Shown here: positions 35,185 to 44,613 of the stretch, piece by piece
Layout: each line of letters opens with the position of its first letter
Position numbering within the stretch: position 1 is the first letter of the stretch
NCBI RefSeq assembly: GCF_014673215.1
Contig: NZ_JACWMS010000001.1
Span: 248,001-312,000 of the forward strand
Direction: 5' to 3'
From: Gordonia hankookensis
Lineage (GTDB): Bacteria; Actinomycetota; Actinomycetes; Mycobacteriales; Mycobacteriaceae
DNA length: 64,000 nucleotides
Translations under genes and position numbers: made by a program
Notes under the pieces: model-generated
The model's input: only the letters and a program-made list of their open reading frames with translations
What the model was told of the DNA's origin: nothing
The model's database searches: none

Positions 35185-38004
35185 GTGACCGACCAGGCAG
35201 ACCGCACGACGACCGCCACCCAGGGCAACGGCTCCAAGCCGGCAAAAACCCCCGCCGGCGGTGATCGCAACCGCGTTCGCGTCATCCGCGAGGGAGTCGC
35301 GTCGTACCTGCCGGACATCGACCCCGACGAAACCGGGGAATGGCTCGAGTCCTTCGACGACCTGCTCGATCACGCGGGTCCCGCCCGCGCCCGCTACCTG
35401 ATGCTCCGACTCCTCGAACGCGCAGGCGAGAAGCGTGTCGCGATCCCATCGCTGACATCGACCGACTACGTCAACACCATTCCCACCGAGAACGAGCCAT
35501 GGTTCCCGGGCGACGAGGAGGTCGAGCGCCGTTTTCGCGCGTTCATCCGCTGGAATGCCGCCATCATGGTCCACCGCGCCCAGCGTCCCGGTGTGGGCGT
35601 GGGCGGGCACATCTCCACCTACGCGTCGTCGGCCGCGCTCTACGAGGTCGGCTTCAACCACTTCTTCCGCGGTACCGACCACCCCGGCGGCGGTGACCAG
35701 GTCTTCATCCAGGGTCACGCGTCCCCGGGCATCTATGCCCGCGCCTTCCTGGAAGGGCGCATCGACGAGGCCCGGATGGACGGCTTCCGTCAGGAACACA
35801 GCCATGCCGGCGAGGGCGGCGGTCTGCCCTCGTACCCGCACCCGCGCCTCATGCCGGAGTTCTGGCAGTTCCCGACGGTGTCGATGGGACTCGGCCCGAT
35901 GAACGCGATCTACCAGGCACGTTTCAACCACTACCTGCACGACCGCGGTATCACCGACACCTCCGACCAGCATGTGTGGGCCTACCTCGGCGACGGCGAG
36001 ATGGACGAGCCGGAGTCGCGGGGTCTGGCCAGCTTCGCCGCCACGGAGGGCCTCGACAACCTCACCTTCGTCATCAACTGCAATCTGCAGCGCCTCGACG
36101 GCCCGGTCCGCGGAAACGGCAAGATCATCCAGGAGCTCGAGTCGTTCTTCCGCGGCGCCGGCTGGAACGTCATCAAGGTGATCTGGGGTCGCGAGTGGGA
36201 CACCCTGCTGCACGCCGATCGTGACGGTGCGCTGGTGAACCTCATGAACACCACCCCCGACGGCGACTTCCAGACCTACAAGGCCAACGACGGCGCGTTC
36301 GTGCGCGAACACTTCTTCAACCGCGACCCGCGCACCAAGGAACTCGTCAAGGACCTCTCGGACGCCGAGATCTGGAATCTGAAGCGCGGTGGCCACGACT
36401 ACCGGAAGATCCATGCCGCCTACGCGGCGGCGATGGCCCACAAGGGCCAGCCGACGGTGATCCTCGCGCACACCATCAAGGGCTACACGCTCGGCAAGCA
36501 CTTCGAGGGCCGCAACGCGACCCACCAGATGAAGAAGCTGACTCTCGATGATCTGAAGGCCTTCCGCGACAGCACCCGCATCCCGATCACCGACGCGCAA
36601 CTCGAGGAGAACCCCTACCTGCCGCCCTACTACCACCCGGGGCCGGAATCGCCGGAGATCCAGTACATGCTGGACCGGCGCAAGACCCTCGGCGGTTTCC
36701 TGCCTGCCCGGCGCACCACGTCCAAGGCACTGAAGCCCGACGTCAGCCGGGCGCTCAAGACCGCGGGCAAGGGTTCGGGCAAACAGCAGGTCGCCACCAC
36801 CATGGCGCTGGTGCGCATCTTCAAGGATCTGTTGCGCGACAAGGAGATCGGCAATCGGATTGTGCCGATCATCCCGGACGAGGCACGGACTTTCGGGATG
36901 GATTCGTGGTTCCCGACCCTGAAGATCTACAACCGCAACGGACAGCTCTACACCTCTGTCGACGCCGAGCTCATGCTCGCGTACAAGGAGAGCGCCGAGG
37001 GCCAGATCCTGCACGAGGGGATCAACGAGGCGGGGTCGGCGGCGTCGTTCACCGCCGTCGGCACGTCGTACTCGACCCACGACGAACCGATGATCCCGCT
37101 CTACATCTTCTATTCGATGTTCGGTTTCCAGCGCACCGGCGACAGCCTGTGGGCGGCAGGTGACCAGATGGCCCGCGGGTTCGTCATCGGCGCCACCGCG
37201 GGGCGGACCACTCTGACCGGTGAGGGACTCCAGCACGCGGACGGCCATTCGCCGCTGCTGGCGGCCACCAACCCCGCGGTGGTGTCCTACGATCCCGCCT
37301 TCGCATTCGAGCTGGGTCACATCATCGCCGACGGCCTCGAACGGATGTACGGGGACGAGCCAGAGAACGTCTATTACTACCTGACCGTGTACAACGAGCC
37401 GATCAGTCAGCCGGCGCAGCCGGAGAATCTCGATGTCGCCGGCGTCCTCAAGGGCATCCATCGATTCACCGACGCCCCCCAGGGCAAGGAGTACCCCGCC
37501 AGCATCCTGGTGTCGGGCGTGACGATGCCCGATGCGCTGCGCGCCTCGGAGATCCTCGCCGAGGAGTGGAACGTCGGAGCCAACGTCTATTCCGTCACCT
37601 CGTGGAGTGAACTCGCCCGCGACGGCATCCGGGTCGATCGTGCGGCGGTGCGCGAACCCGCGGTCGATCACCCGCGGCCCTACCTGACGGAGCTCCTCGC
37701 GGACGTCGCCGGTCCGGTGGTCGCGGTGAGCGACTACATGCGCGGGGTGCCGGAGCAGATCCGCGCCTACGTACCCGGCACCTACCTCACCCTGGGCACC
37801 GACGGCTTCGGCTTCTCCGACACCCGGCCCGCTGCACGGCGGTTCTTCAACGTCGACGCGGAGTCCATCGTCGTGGCGGTGCTCGTGGCGCTGGCCCGGG
37901 ACGGACACATCCCGTTCACCGTCGCGGCCGAAGCGGCGGAGAAGTATCAGATCACCGACGTCGCCGCGGCCCCGGAACAGACCAGCGATCCGGGCGTGGC
38001 CTGA
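35185..38004 (+). CDS. aceE: Pyruvate dehydrogenase E1, homodimeric type
   Basis: Thiamine-diphosphate-dependent decarboxylation of pyruvate and acetyl transfer to the lipoyl E2, feeding acetyl-CoA to fatty-acid synthesis. 939 residues with the family's three transketolase-like regions: the N-terminal ThDP domain with [23 protein letters not shown] and the [10 protein letters not shown]...NCNLQ metal/ThDP motif (about residues 268-300), then the pyrimidine-binding domain with [14 protein letters not shown] 35185 has a GGGAG about 11 bases upstream. It equals Rv2241 and is followed by a strong terminator. Confidence 0.97.
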   Translation: MTDQADRTTTATQGNGSKPAKTPAGGDRNRVRVIREGVASYLPDIDPDETGEWLESFDDLLDHAGPARARYLMLRLLERAGEKRVAIPSLTSTDYVNTIPTENEPWFPGDEEVERRFRAFIRWNAAIMVHRAQRPGVGVGGHISTYASSAALYEVGFNHFFRGTDHPGGGDQVFIQGHASPGIYARAFLEGRIDEARMDGFRQEHSHAGEGGGLPSYPHPRLMPEFWQFPTVSMGLGPMNAIYQARFNHYLHDRGITDTSDQHVWAYLGDGEMDEPESRGLASFAATEGLDNLTFVINCNLQRLDGPVRGNGKIIQELESFFRGAGWNVIKVIWGREWDTLLHADRDGALVNLMNTTPDGDFQTYKANDGAFVREHFFNRDPRTKELVKDLSDAEIWNLKRGGHDYRKIHAAYAAAMAHKGQPTVILAHTIKGYTLGKHFEGRNATHQMKKLTLDDLKAFRDSTRIPITDAQLEENPYLPPYYHPGPESPEIQYMLDRRKTLGGFLPARRTTSKALKPDVSRALKTAGKGSGKQQVATTMALVRIFKDLLRDKEIGNRIVPIIPDEARTFGMDSWFPTLKIYNRNGQLYTSVDAELMLAYKESAEGQILHEGINEAGSAASFTAVGTSYSTHDEPMIPLYIFYSMFGFQRTGDSLWAAGDQMARGFVIGATAGRTTLTGEGLQHADGHSPLLAATNPAVVSYDPAFAFELGHIIADGLERMYGDEPENVYYYLTVYNEPISQPAQPENLDVAGVLKGIHRFTDAPQGKEYPASILVSGVTMPDALRASEILAEEWNVGANVYSVTSWSELARDGIRVDRAAVREPAVDHPRPYLTELLADVAGPVVAVSDYMRGVPEQIRAYVPGTYLTLGTDGFGFSDTRPAARRFFNVDAESIVVAVLVALARDGHIPFTVAAEAAEKYQITDVAAAPEQTSDPGVA

Positions 38005-38024
38005 GGGCACCGGCACGTTCACTC

Positions 38025-38062
38025 TGCGCCGGCCGACGATCTACGGATCGTCGGCCGGCGCA
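38025..38062 (+). terminator. Perfect hairpin terminator after aceE
   Basis: A 17-base stem (38025-38041 with 38046-38062) closed by a four-base loop lies 21 bases after the aceE stop codon. Its right arm ends six bases before the mabR -10 hexamer. Confidence 0.85.
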
Positions 38063-38068
38063 TGGGCA

Positions 38069-38074
38069 TAGATT
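38069..38074 (+). promoter_or_regulatory. -10 element TAGATT for leaderless mabR
   Basis: TAGATT ends exactly six bases before GTG 38081. The -35 position falls inside the aceE terminator stem. Confidence 0.55.
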
Positions 38075-38080
38075 GAGACG

Positions 38081-39352
38081 GTGAGCGATGCAGGCGTGAA
38101 CCAGGAGCCACCGTCGGCCGACGTGTTCGGCGCGCGGGGTGCGCACGTCCCCGCACCGGCGACCGTGCACGACGCCCTGCCGGACACACTGCTGCGGCGG
38201 GTCAAGCAGTACAGCGGACGACTGGCCACCGAGGCCGTCCACTCGATGCAGGACCAGCTCCCCTACTTCGCCGACCTCGACGCGGCGCAACGCGCGAGCG
38301 TTCAGTTGGTCGTCCAGACCGCCGTCGTCAACTTCGTCGAGTGGATTCAGGACCCCGAGGGCAACGTCAAGTTCACCGTCCAGGCGTTCCAGGTGGTCCC
38401 GCAGGACCTGGCCCGGCGTATCACGCTGTTGCAGACCGTCGAGATGGTGCGCGTGGCGATGGAGTTCTTCGAGAAGTGGCTCCCACTGCTCGCCCGCAAC
38501 GACGCCCAGCTCCGGGCGCTCACCGAATCGGTCCTGCGGTACGGCCGCGAGATCGGCTTCGCCGCCGCGTCCATCTACGCCTCGGCCGCCGAGTCGCGCG
38601 GCGCCTGGGACTCCCGCCTCGAGGCCCTCGTCGTCGACGCCGTCGTACGCGGTGACACCGGACCGCAGCTCCTGTCCCGGGCGGCCGCCCTCAACTGGGA
38701 CTCGGACGCACCTGCCACCATCATCGTCGGAGCTCCGCCACCCGAGCAGAATGTCTCGGTGCCGCTGGCCATCCACAACACGGCGAAACAGTTCGACCGG
38801 TCCGCGCTGTCGGTCGTCCAGGGCACCTTCCTGGTCGCGATCATCAGCGGACCCGTCAAACCCGGCGAGCGGTTCGTCACCGAGTTGCTGACCCATTTCG
38901 CCGACGGCCCGGTGGTGATCGGACCGACGATGCCGAACCTCGGCAGCGCACACGCGAGTGCCAGCGAGGCGATGTCCGGTATCGCAGCAGTGGTCGGGTG
39001 GCCGAACGCACCGCGCCCGGTCCACAGTCTCGAATTGCTGCCCGAACGCGCGCTCAACGGCGACACCGCGGCGATGGCCACATTGAACGAGTCGTTGGTC
39101 CGCCCCCTGGCGAAGGGTGGCAGCACCCTCAACGCGACGCTCGAGGCCTATCTCGACTCTGGGGGCTCGGTCGAGAGTTGCGCCCGTGTTCTGTATATCC
39201 ATCCAAATACGGTTCGTTACCGACTGAAGAAAATTTCGGAAATCACAGGACGTGATCCAACTAACCCTCGCGACGGGTATGTCCTGAGGGTCGCGGCGAC
39301 TGTTGGTCGATTGACACACTTCCAAAACGAAACGCACTCACAAGCCACATGA
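38081..39352 (+). CDS. mabR: PucR-type regulator of the FAS-II operon (MabR)
   Basis: A 423-residue transcriptional regulator, equivalent by place and domain plan to Rv2242, named MabR for its control of the fasII operon. A long N-terminal sensing region is followed by a C-terminal PucR helix-turn-helix (about residues 345-410) with TLEAYLDSGGSVESCARVLYIH and NTVRYRLKKISEITGRDP. It lies between aceE and fabD; inverted TGTGGG-type elements in the 195-base region before fabD are its probable targets. The homologous FasR acts at the same place in Streptomyces. Confidence 0.92.
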   Translation: MSDAGVNQEPPSADVFGARGAHVPAPATVHDALPDTLLRRVKQYSGRLATEAVHSMQDQLPYFADLDAAQRASVQLVVQTAVVNFVEWIQDPEGNVKFTVQAFQVVPQDLARRITLLQTVEMVRVAMEFFEKWLPLLARNDAQLRALTESVLRYGREIGFAAASIYASAAESRGAWDSRLEALVVDAVVRGDTGPQLLSRAAALNWDSDAPATIIVGAPPPEQNVSVPLAIHNTAKQFDRSALSVVQGTFLVAIISGPVKPGERFVTELLTHFADGPVVIGPTMPNLGSAHASASEAMSGIAAVVGWPNAPRPVHSLELLPERALNGDTAAMATLNESLVRPLAKGGSTLNATLEAYLDSGGSVESCARVLYIHPNTVRYRLKKISEITGRDPTNPRDGYVLRVAATVGRLTHFQNETHSQAT

Positions 39353-39446
39353 GCCACACCAGCCACAGCCTTGTTTTCACGTTTGCGCTGATCACACTCC
39401 CTGGGACACGTTTCGATAACGCATCTCAAAGTGGTGTCGAACCAGG

Positions 39447-39519
39447 TGTGGGTTAGATCAAGTTTGTGGGAACCCCACAAAAGGTCGCGACAAGGTTCAT
39501 GGGGCTCAACACCCACAAA
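39447..39519. promoter_or_regulatory. Inverted TTTGTGGG/CCCACAAA elements before fabD, candidate MabR sites
   Basis: A perfect 19-base inverted repeat, TTTGTGGG-AAC-CCCACAAA, lies at 39463-39481. A further TGTGGG at 39447-39452 and CCCACAAA at 39512-39519 make an outer inverted pair. All precede the fabD GTG at 39548, where the FAS-II promoter and its PucR-type regulator should act. Confidence 0.6.
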
Positions 39520-39547
39520 GACCCCTCGGACAGTGTTCTCTGGTCAC

Positions 39548-40456
39548 GTGCTTTCGATGCTTGCGCCCGGCCAGGGCTCACAGACACCCGGGATGCTGTC
39601 CCCGTGGTTGGAACTTGCCGGTGCCCGCGACCAACTCGCGACGTGGTCGAAGCTGATCGGCCTCGATCTCGAGCGCCTCGGTACCACCGCGACTGCGGAC
39701 GAGATCACCGACACGGCGGTGACCCAGCCGCTCGTGGTCGCGTCGGCGCTGCTGGCTCATCAAGAACTCGCGAGGCGTTCGGAACTGCCCGCCGATGCGA
39801 TCGTCGCGGGCCATTCGGTCGGTGAGCTCGCCGCCGCCGCGATCACCGGTGTCATCAGCAGCGACGAGGCAGTGTCGCTCGCCGCCATCCGTGGCGCCGA
39901 AATGGCCAAGGCCTGCGCACTCGAGCCCACGACGATGGCCGCGGTTCTCGGTGGCGACGAATCCGCCGTCCTCGCGCGCCTCGACGAACTCGATCTCGTC
40001 CCGGCCAATCGCAACGCGGCCGGCCAGATCGTCGCGGCCGGCACCGTCGCAGCCGTCGATGAACTGATCGCCAACCCGCCGGAAAAGGCTCGCACGCGTA
40101 AACTCGCAGTGGCGGGAGCGTTCCATACGCGATTCATGGCCCCAGCGCAGGAGGCCGTCGCCGCGGCCGCGGCGAAGATCACCCCCGCAGATCCCCATCG
40201 GACGCTGTTGTCCAACTTCGATGGCCAACCTGTAACGAATGGCGCCGAAGCGCTGACAAGACTAGTGGGACAGGTGACAAAACCGGTCCGCTGGGACCTG
40301 TGCTCCGCGTATATGCGCGAGCGGGCCGCCACTGCCGTCGTCGAGCTTCCGCCCGCGGGCACGCTCGTCGGCATTGCCAAGCGAGAGTTGAAGGGCACGC
40401 CCACCCTGGCGCTGAAATCGCCCGACGACCTCGACAACATCACCGAACTTGGATAG
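39548..40456 (+). CDS. fabD: Malonyl-CoA:ACP transacylase
   Basis: Loads malonate from CoA onto AcpM for FAS-II elongation. 302 residues, the same length as M. tuberculosis FabD. GTG 39548 gives VLSMLAPGQGSQTPG, which lines up with the usual MIALLAPGQGSQ start; later ATG 39557 and upstream GTG 39533 are less likely. The nucleophile is Ser90 in AGHSVGELAAAA, and the histidine that completes the dyad is in AFHTRFMAPA. First gene of the FAS-II operon. Confidence 0.96.
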   Translation: MLSMLAPGQGSQTPGMLSPWLELAGARDQLATWSKLIGLDLERLGTTATADEITDTAVTQPLVVASALLAHQELARRSELPADAIVAGHSVGELAAAAITGVISSDEAVSLAAIRGAEMAKACALEPTTMAAVLGGDESAVLARLDELDLVPANRNAAGQIVAAGTVAAVDELIANPPEKARTRKLAVAGAFHTRFMAPAQEAVAAAAAKITPADPHRTLLSNFDGQPVTNGAEALTRLVGQVTKPVRWDLCSAYMRERAATAVVELPPAGTLVGIAKRELKGTPTLALKSPDDLDNITELG

Positions 40457-40578
40457 CGGTCACGGCGAGAGGCCGTGACCCCCGGAAGACCGGCTCCCCG
40501 GTTGTCCAACCACTCACGGGCGGGATGCTCGTGAGTGCTCCGGAGAACATCAAAGCAAAACAAGAAGGGAACCACATC

Positions 40579-40884
40579 GTGGCTGCCACCCAGGAAGAAC
40601 TCATCGCCGGCATCGCCGAGATCATCGAGGAAGTCACCGGCATCGAGCCGTCCGAGGTGACGTTGGAGAAGTCGTTCGTCGACGACCTCGACATCGACTC
40701 GCTCTCGATGGTGGAGATCGCCGTGCAGACCGAGGACAAGTACGGCGTGAAGATCCCGGACGAGGATCTCGCCGGCCTCCGCACCGTCGGCGACGCCGTC
40801 GCCTACATCCAGAAGCTCGAGACGGAGAACCCCGAGGCTGCTGCCGCCATCCAGGCCAAGGTCGAGGCAGACAAGAACTCGTGA
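40579..40884 (+). CDS. acpM: Meromycolate-type acyl carrier protein
   Basis: A 101-residue acyl carrier protein for long-chain FAS-II intermediates. The 4'-phosphopantetheine serine is Ser41 in [15 protein letters not shown]-terminal extension beyond the four-helix core ([19 protein letters not shown]) is typical of mycolic-acid bacteria, though shorter than the M. tuberculosis tail. The GTG at 40579 follows AAGAAGGGA. Its stop overlaps the kasA GTG as GTGA, so the two are coupled. Confidence 0.95.
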   Translation: MAATQEELIAGIAEIIEEVTGIEPSEVTLEKSFVDDLDIDSLSMVEIAVQTEDKYGVKIPDEDLAGLRTVGDAVAYIQKLETENPEAAAAIQAKVEADKNS

Positions 40885-42152
40885 GCTCCCCATCCCTCCG
40901 CGAATACTCGACGCTGGGCGGGAACTTCCCGAGCGTGGTGGTCACCTCCATGGTGGCCACCACCTCGCTGGGCGAAGATCTCGACACCACGTGGAAGAAG
41001 CTGGTGGCGGGTGAGTCGGGCATCCGTGAACTGACTGACGACTTCGTCACCAAGTACGGCGACCTGCCGTGCCGCATCGGTGGCCGTCTCGTCAAGGATC
41101 CGTCCGAAGAAGTGACGCGCGTCGAAGCACGCCGGATGGCCTACGTCGAGCGCATCGCACATGTCATGAGCAAGCGCCTGTGGGCCCAGGCGGGCGAGCC
41201 GGAGGTCGATCCCGACCGTCTGGCCGTCGTCTTGGGCACCGGTCAGGGTGGCGGAGATGCGATGGTCGATGCCGTCAAGGCGATCGAACAGTCGGGCAAC
41301 TACCGCAAGGTCTCGCCGCTGGCGGTCTCGATGGCGATGCCGAACGGTCCGGCCGCCGTCACCGGACTCAATGTCGGTGCACGCGCCGGCGTGATCACCC
41401 CTGTCTCGGCGTGCTCGTCGGGTGCAGAGGCCATCGCACACGCGTGGCGCCACATCGTCATGGGTGACGCCGACATGGTCGTCACCGGTGGCGTCGAGGG
41501 ACACATCGACGCGATTCCGATCGCGGCGTTCTCGATGATGCGTGCGATGAGCACGCGCAACGAGGATCCTGCTGGTGCCTCGCGGCCGTTCGACAAGGAT
41601 CGTGACGGCTTCGTGTTCGGCGAGGGCGCGGCGATGATGATCATCGAGCGCGAAGAGCATGCCAAGGCACGTGGTGCACACATCCACGCTCGCCTGCTCG
41701 GCGCCGGTATCACTTCGGACGGTTTCCATCTGGTCGCGCCGGACCCGAGTGGCCAGGGCAACGCCCGTGCCATGACCCGTGCGATCCAGACGGCAGGCCT
41801 CACCAAGGCCGACATCAGTCACATCAACGCACATGCGACGTCGACCCCCATCGGCGACACGGCCGAGGCGGCAGGCATCAACGCCGCAGTCGGTCAGCAT
41901 GCCGCGGTATATGCGCCCAAGTCGGCGCTCGGTCACTCCATCGGCGCAGTCGGGGCGCTGGAGTCCGTGCTCACCATCAAGAGCGTCGAGGAGGGTGTCA
42001 TACCTCCCACGCTCAACCTGCAGAACCAGGATCCAGAGTGCGACGTCGACGTCGTTCACGGTGAAGCCCGTTACGGGCAGATCGATTACGCGTTGAACAA
42101 CTCGTTCGGATTCGGTGGGCACAACGTCGCGCTCGCTTTCGGTCGCTACTGA
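40881..42152 (+). CDS. kasA: 3-oxoacyl-ACP synthase KasA (FAS-II elongation)
   Basis: Condenses malonyl-AcpM with long-chain acyl-AcpM in meromycolate elongation. 423 residues with a thiolase-fold active site: Cys178 in SACSSGAEA, His318 in NAHATSTP, Lys347 in APKSALGHS and His352. The start GTG overlaps acpM. M. tuberculosis has kasA and kasB in tandem here; in this window accD6 follows directly and no second condensing enzyme is present. Confidence 0.95.
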   Translation: MSSPSLREYSTLGGNFPSVVVTSMVATTSLGEDLDTTWKKLVAGESGIRELTDDFVTKYGDLPCRIGGRLVKDPSEEVTRVEARRMAYVERIAHVMSKRLWAQAGEPEVDPDRLAVVLGTGQGGGDAMVDAVKAIEQSGNYRKVSPLAVSMAMPNGPAAVTGLNVGARAGVITPVSACSSGAEAIAHAWRHIVMGDADMVVTGGVEGHIDAIPIAAFSMMRAMSTRNEDPAGASRPFDKDRDGFVFGEGAAMMIIEREEHAKARGAHIHARLLGAGITSDGFHLVAPDPSGQGNARAMTRAIQTAGLTKADISHINAHATSTPIGDTAEAAGINAAVGQHAAVYAPKSALGHSIGAVGALESVLTIKSVEEGVIPPTLNLQNQDPECDVDVVHGEARYGQIDYALNNSFGFGGHNVALAFGRY

Positions 42153-42182
42153 TACACCACCCCGACACCACAGGAGACAGCG

Positions 42183-43634
42183 ATGACCACATTGGCTCCC
42201 ATCACCGGCCATGAGGAAGCTGCGGATCCCAGCGATCCGCTGCTCCGGTTGACCAACTTCTTCGACGAAGGCTCGATGTCGCTTCTGCACGCTCGCGACA
42301 AGTCGGGAGTGCAGGCCGCAATCGGCTCGGTCAACGGCGTTCGTACTGTCTCTTATTGCACCGATGGCACCGTGATGGGCGGTGCCATGGGTGTGGTGGG
42401 TTGCGCTCACATCGTGAACGCAATCGACACCGCCATCACCGAACAGACGCCGGTCATCGGCATCTGGCATTCCGGTGGTGCCCGACTCGCGGAGGGCGTC
42501 GAGGCGCTCCACGCGGTCGGCCAGGTCTTCGAGGCGATGGTCCGCGCCTCCGGCTACGTGCCGCAGATCTCGGTGGTCGTCGGCTTCGCCGCCGGGGGCG
42601 CCGCATACGGACCGGCACTCACCGACGTCGTGATCATGGCCCCGGCCGGCCGCGTGTTCGTCACGGGCCCCGACGTGGTCAAGAGCGTCACCGGCGAATC
42701 CGTCGACATGGAATCGCTCGGTGGTCCGCTCACCCACGGCAAGAAGTCGGGCGTGTGCCACATCATCGCCGACTCAGAGCCGGACGCGTACTGGCGCGCA
42801 CGCCGACTCGTGTCGACGTTCAGCCGGCAAGGGCACTTCAATCGGGAACAAGCCGAGGCAGGCGATGTCGACCTCAAGGCGTTGTTGCCCGAATCGAATC
42901 GTCGCGCCTACGACGTGCATCCGATCGTCGAGCAGATGCTCGACACCCAGATGGCCGCCGACGGCGAAACCGAGATCTCCACTTTCGAAGAGCTGCAGGC
43001 GAAGTGGGCTCCGAATATTGTGGTGGGATTCGGTCGCCTCTCCGGCCGCAGCGTCGGCGTCATCGCCAACAACCCGCTCCGTATGGGCGGCTGCCTCAAC
43101 TCCGAGAGCGCCGAGAAGGCAGCACGATTTGTCCGCCTGTGCGACGCCTTCGGCATCCCGCTGATCGTCGTGACCGATGTCCCCGGCTACCTGCCCGGCG
43201 TCGGCCAGGAATGGAATGGTGTGGTGCGTCGCGGGGCCAAGCTGCTGCACGCCTTCGCCGAATGCACCGTTCCGCGTGTGACGTTGGTGACGCGCAAGAT
43301 CTACGGCGGTGCCTATATCGCGATGAACGCACGCGCCCTCGGCGCCACCGCGGTCTTCGCGTGGCCGGGCTCAGAGGTCGCCGTGATGGGCGCCAAGGCG
43401 GCCGTCGGCATCCTCCACAAGAAGGCGCTGGCCGCCGCACCGGACGACGAGCGGGAAGCTCTGCACGAACGTCTGACAGTCGAACACGAGGCCATCGCCG
43501 GCGGACTGGGTCGCGCCCAGTCGATCGGTGTGGTCGACGACGTGATCGACCCCGCGACCACCCGCAGTCGCATCGCCGAGGCACTGGCAGCAGCACCTGC
43601 ACGGCGTGGTCGTCACAAGAACATCCCGCTCTGA
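42183..43634 (+). CDS. accD6: Acyl-CoA carboxylase beta subunit AccD6
   Basis: Carboxyltransferase subunit that makes malonyl-CoA with a biotinylated AccA3-type partner, not in this window. 483 residues with two crotonase-like halves; oxyanion-forming glycine segments GFAAGGAAYGPALTD (N-terminal half) and RKIYGGAYIAMN (C-terminal half) are intact. AGGAG precedes ATG 42183, 30 bases after kasA, so it ends the fabD-acpM-kasA-accD6 operon. Matches Rv2247. Confidence 0.96.
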   Translation: MTTLAPITGHEEAADPSDPLLRLTNFFDEGSMSLLHARDKSGVQAAIGSVNGVRTVSYCTDGTVMGGAMGVVGCAHIVNAIDTAITEQTPVIGIWHSGGARLAEGVEALHAVGQVFEAMVRASGYVPQISVVVGFAAGGAAYGPALTDVVIMAPAGRVFVTGPDVVKSVTGESVDMESLGGPLTHGKKSGVCHIIADSEPDAYWRARRLVSTFSRQGHFNREQAEAGDVDLKALLPESNRRAYDVHPIVEQMLDTQMAADGETEISTFEELQAKWAPNIVVGFGRLSGRSVGVIANNPLRMGGCLNSESAEKAARFVRLCDAFGIPLIVVTDVPGYLPGVGQEWNGVVRRGAKLLHAFAECTVPRVTLVTRKIYGGAYIAMNARALGATAVFAWPGSEVAVMGAKAAVGILHKKALAAAPDDEREALHERLTVEHEAIAGGLGRAQSIGVVDDVIDPATTRSRIAEALAAAPARRGRHKNIPL

Positions 43635-43654
43635 CCCTCAGCCGGGCGGCACGC

Positions 43655-43870
43655 TCGGCGATCTCGATACGGCGCCTCGCTACGCTCGGTGCCTACTCGA
43701 TCAGCATGACCAGGCCCCGCACGAGGTGTCCCTACCTGCCGGTCGAGTAGCGGCGACGAAGGAGCCGCGTATCGAGACCCCCACTCGCCGGTCGAGTAGC
43801 GGCGACGAAGGAGCCGCGTCCCCACTCGCCGGTCGAGTAGCGGCGACGAAGGAGCCGCGTATCGAGACCC
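43655..43870. repeat. Cluster of palindromic TCGAGTAG...GTATCGAGA repeats
   Basis: Three direct copies of a 33-base unit (43738-43770, 43787-43819, 43828-43860) share the core GGCGACGAAGGAGCCGCGT; copies 1 and 3 end in ATCGAGACC, copy 2 lacks this. An inverted unit with the same ends but a different core lies at 43662-43700. The layout suggests a mobile REP-like repeat family. It fills the 323-base gap after accD6, and I see no gene in it. Confidence 0.85.
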
Positions 43871-43886
43871 ACCCACCGACACAGCA

Positions 43887-43920
43887 ATTCGGCCCCGGTA
43901 GTTCGCTACCGGGGCCGAAT
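43887..43920. terminator. Bidirectional terminator with UUCG loop
   Basis: Perfect 15-base stem (43887-43901 with 43906-43920) around TTCG, between the convergent accD6 operon and the DUF3145 gene. The flanking A and T residues allow it to work in both directions. Confidence 0.85.
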
Positions 43921-43957
43921 CTCGTATCGACGGTCGAAATCGGTACCGCCGAGGGGT

Positions 43958-44476
43958 CTATCCGACGCGTTGCTGGAGCCAGGTCACCTCGGCACCGGCG
44001 CCGCCCATCCGGTACGACTCGAGGGCGTCGTCCCAGGCCGTACCGAGGGCGGCCTCGAGTTCGCCGGCCAGTCCGGCACTGTCGGGCTGGGATTCGATCA
44101 ACGTGCGAAGCTGCATCTCGCCGATCATGACGTCGCCGCTCGCGCTCGTGGAGCCACGCCACAGCCCGAGGCCCGGTACGTAGCTGAAGCGCTCGCCGTC
44201 GACGCCGTCGCTGGCGTTCTCGGTCACCTCGAAACGTAACGCAGACCACTCCCGCAGCGCCGTCACCAGGCGCGCGGCAGTGCCGACCGGGCCGGCCCAG
44301 TCAACGGTCGCACGTTGCATACCGGGGTCGGCCTCTTGCGCAGACCACTTCAGGTTGGCCCGCGCATTCAGGGTCGACGACAGAGCCCACTCGACATGCG
44401 GGCACAGCGCCACCGGCGCCGAGTGGATGTACACCACTCCTGTCGTCCTGTCCGCAAACTGACTCAGATTGCGCAC
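43958..44476 (-). CDS. DUF3145-family protein
   Basis: A conserved actinobacterial protein of unknown function, 172 residues. Conserved family blocks are TTGVVYIHSAPVALCPHVEWALSS, DWAGPVGTAARLV, LRFEVTE, GDVMIGEMQLR and GTAWDDALESYRMGG, ending WLQQRVG. GTG 44476 is chosen because GGAGG stands eight bases upstream; GTG 44485 would abut it. It is the last gene of the leftward cluster and ends at the UUCG terminator. Cytoplasmic, with no catalytic motif. Confidence 0.9.
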   Translation of the reverse strand: MRNLSQFADRTTGVVYIHSAPVALCPHVEWALSSTLNARANLKWSAQEADPGMQRATVDWAGPVGTAARLVTALREWSALRFEVTENASDGVDGERFSYVPGLGLWRGSTSASGDVMIGEMQLRTLIESQPDSAGLAGELEAALGTAWDDALESYRMGGAGAEVTWLQQRVG

Positions 44477-44613
44477 CTTGTTCACCTCCGGTTTCGACGA
44501 GGAACGTCTTCCCCAACACACCTCGGAAACCAGATATCACACTTGTGTGGTTAATTGTGCCTCAAGTTGCCCGTGTTGCGCCAGTTTCTGGAGTGCTTTC
44601 TCAGGTTTCCCGA

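Noticed and set aside
35110-38022. A 970-codon open frame on the minus strand opposite aceE
   Set aside because: It is an antisense shadow of a highly conserved gene in high-GC DNA, with no recognisable domain and no start signal; similar long shadows oppose kasA/accD6 and panB.
43655-43870. The repeat cluster as a CRISPR array
   Set aside because: Only three direct units with spacers of 8-16 bases that are themselves alike, one unit inverted, and no cas gene in the window.
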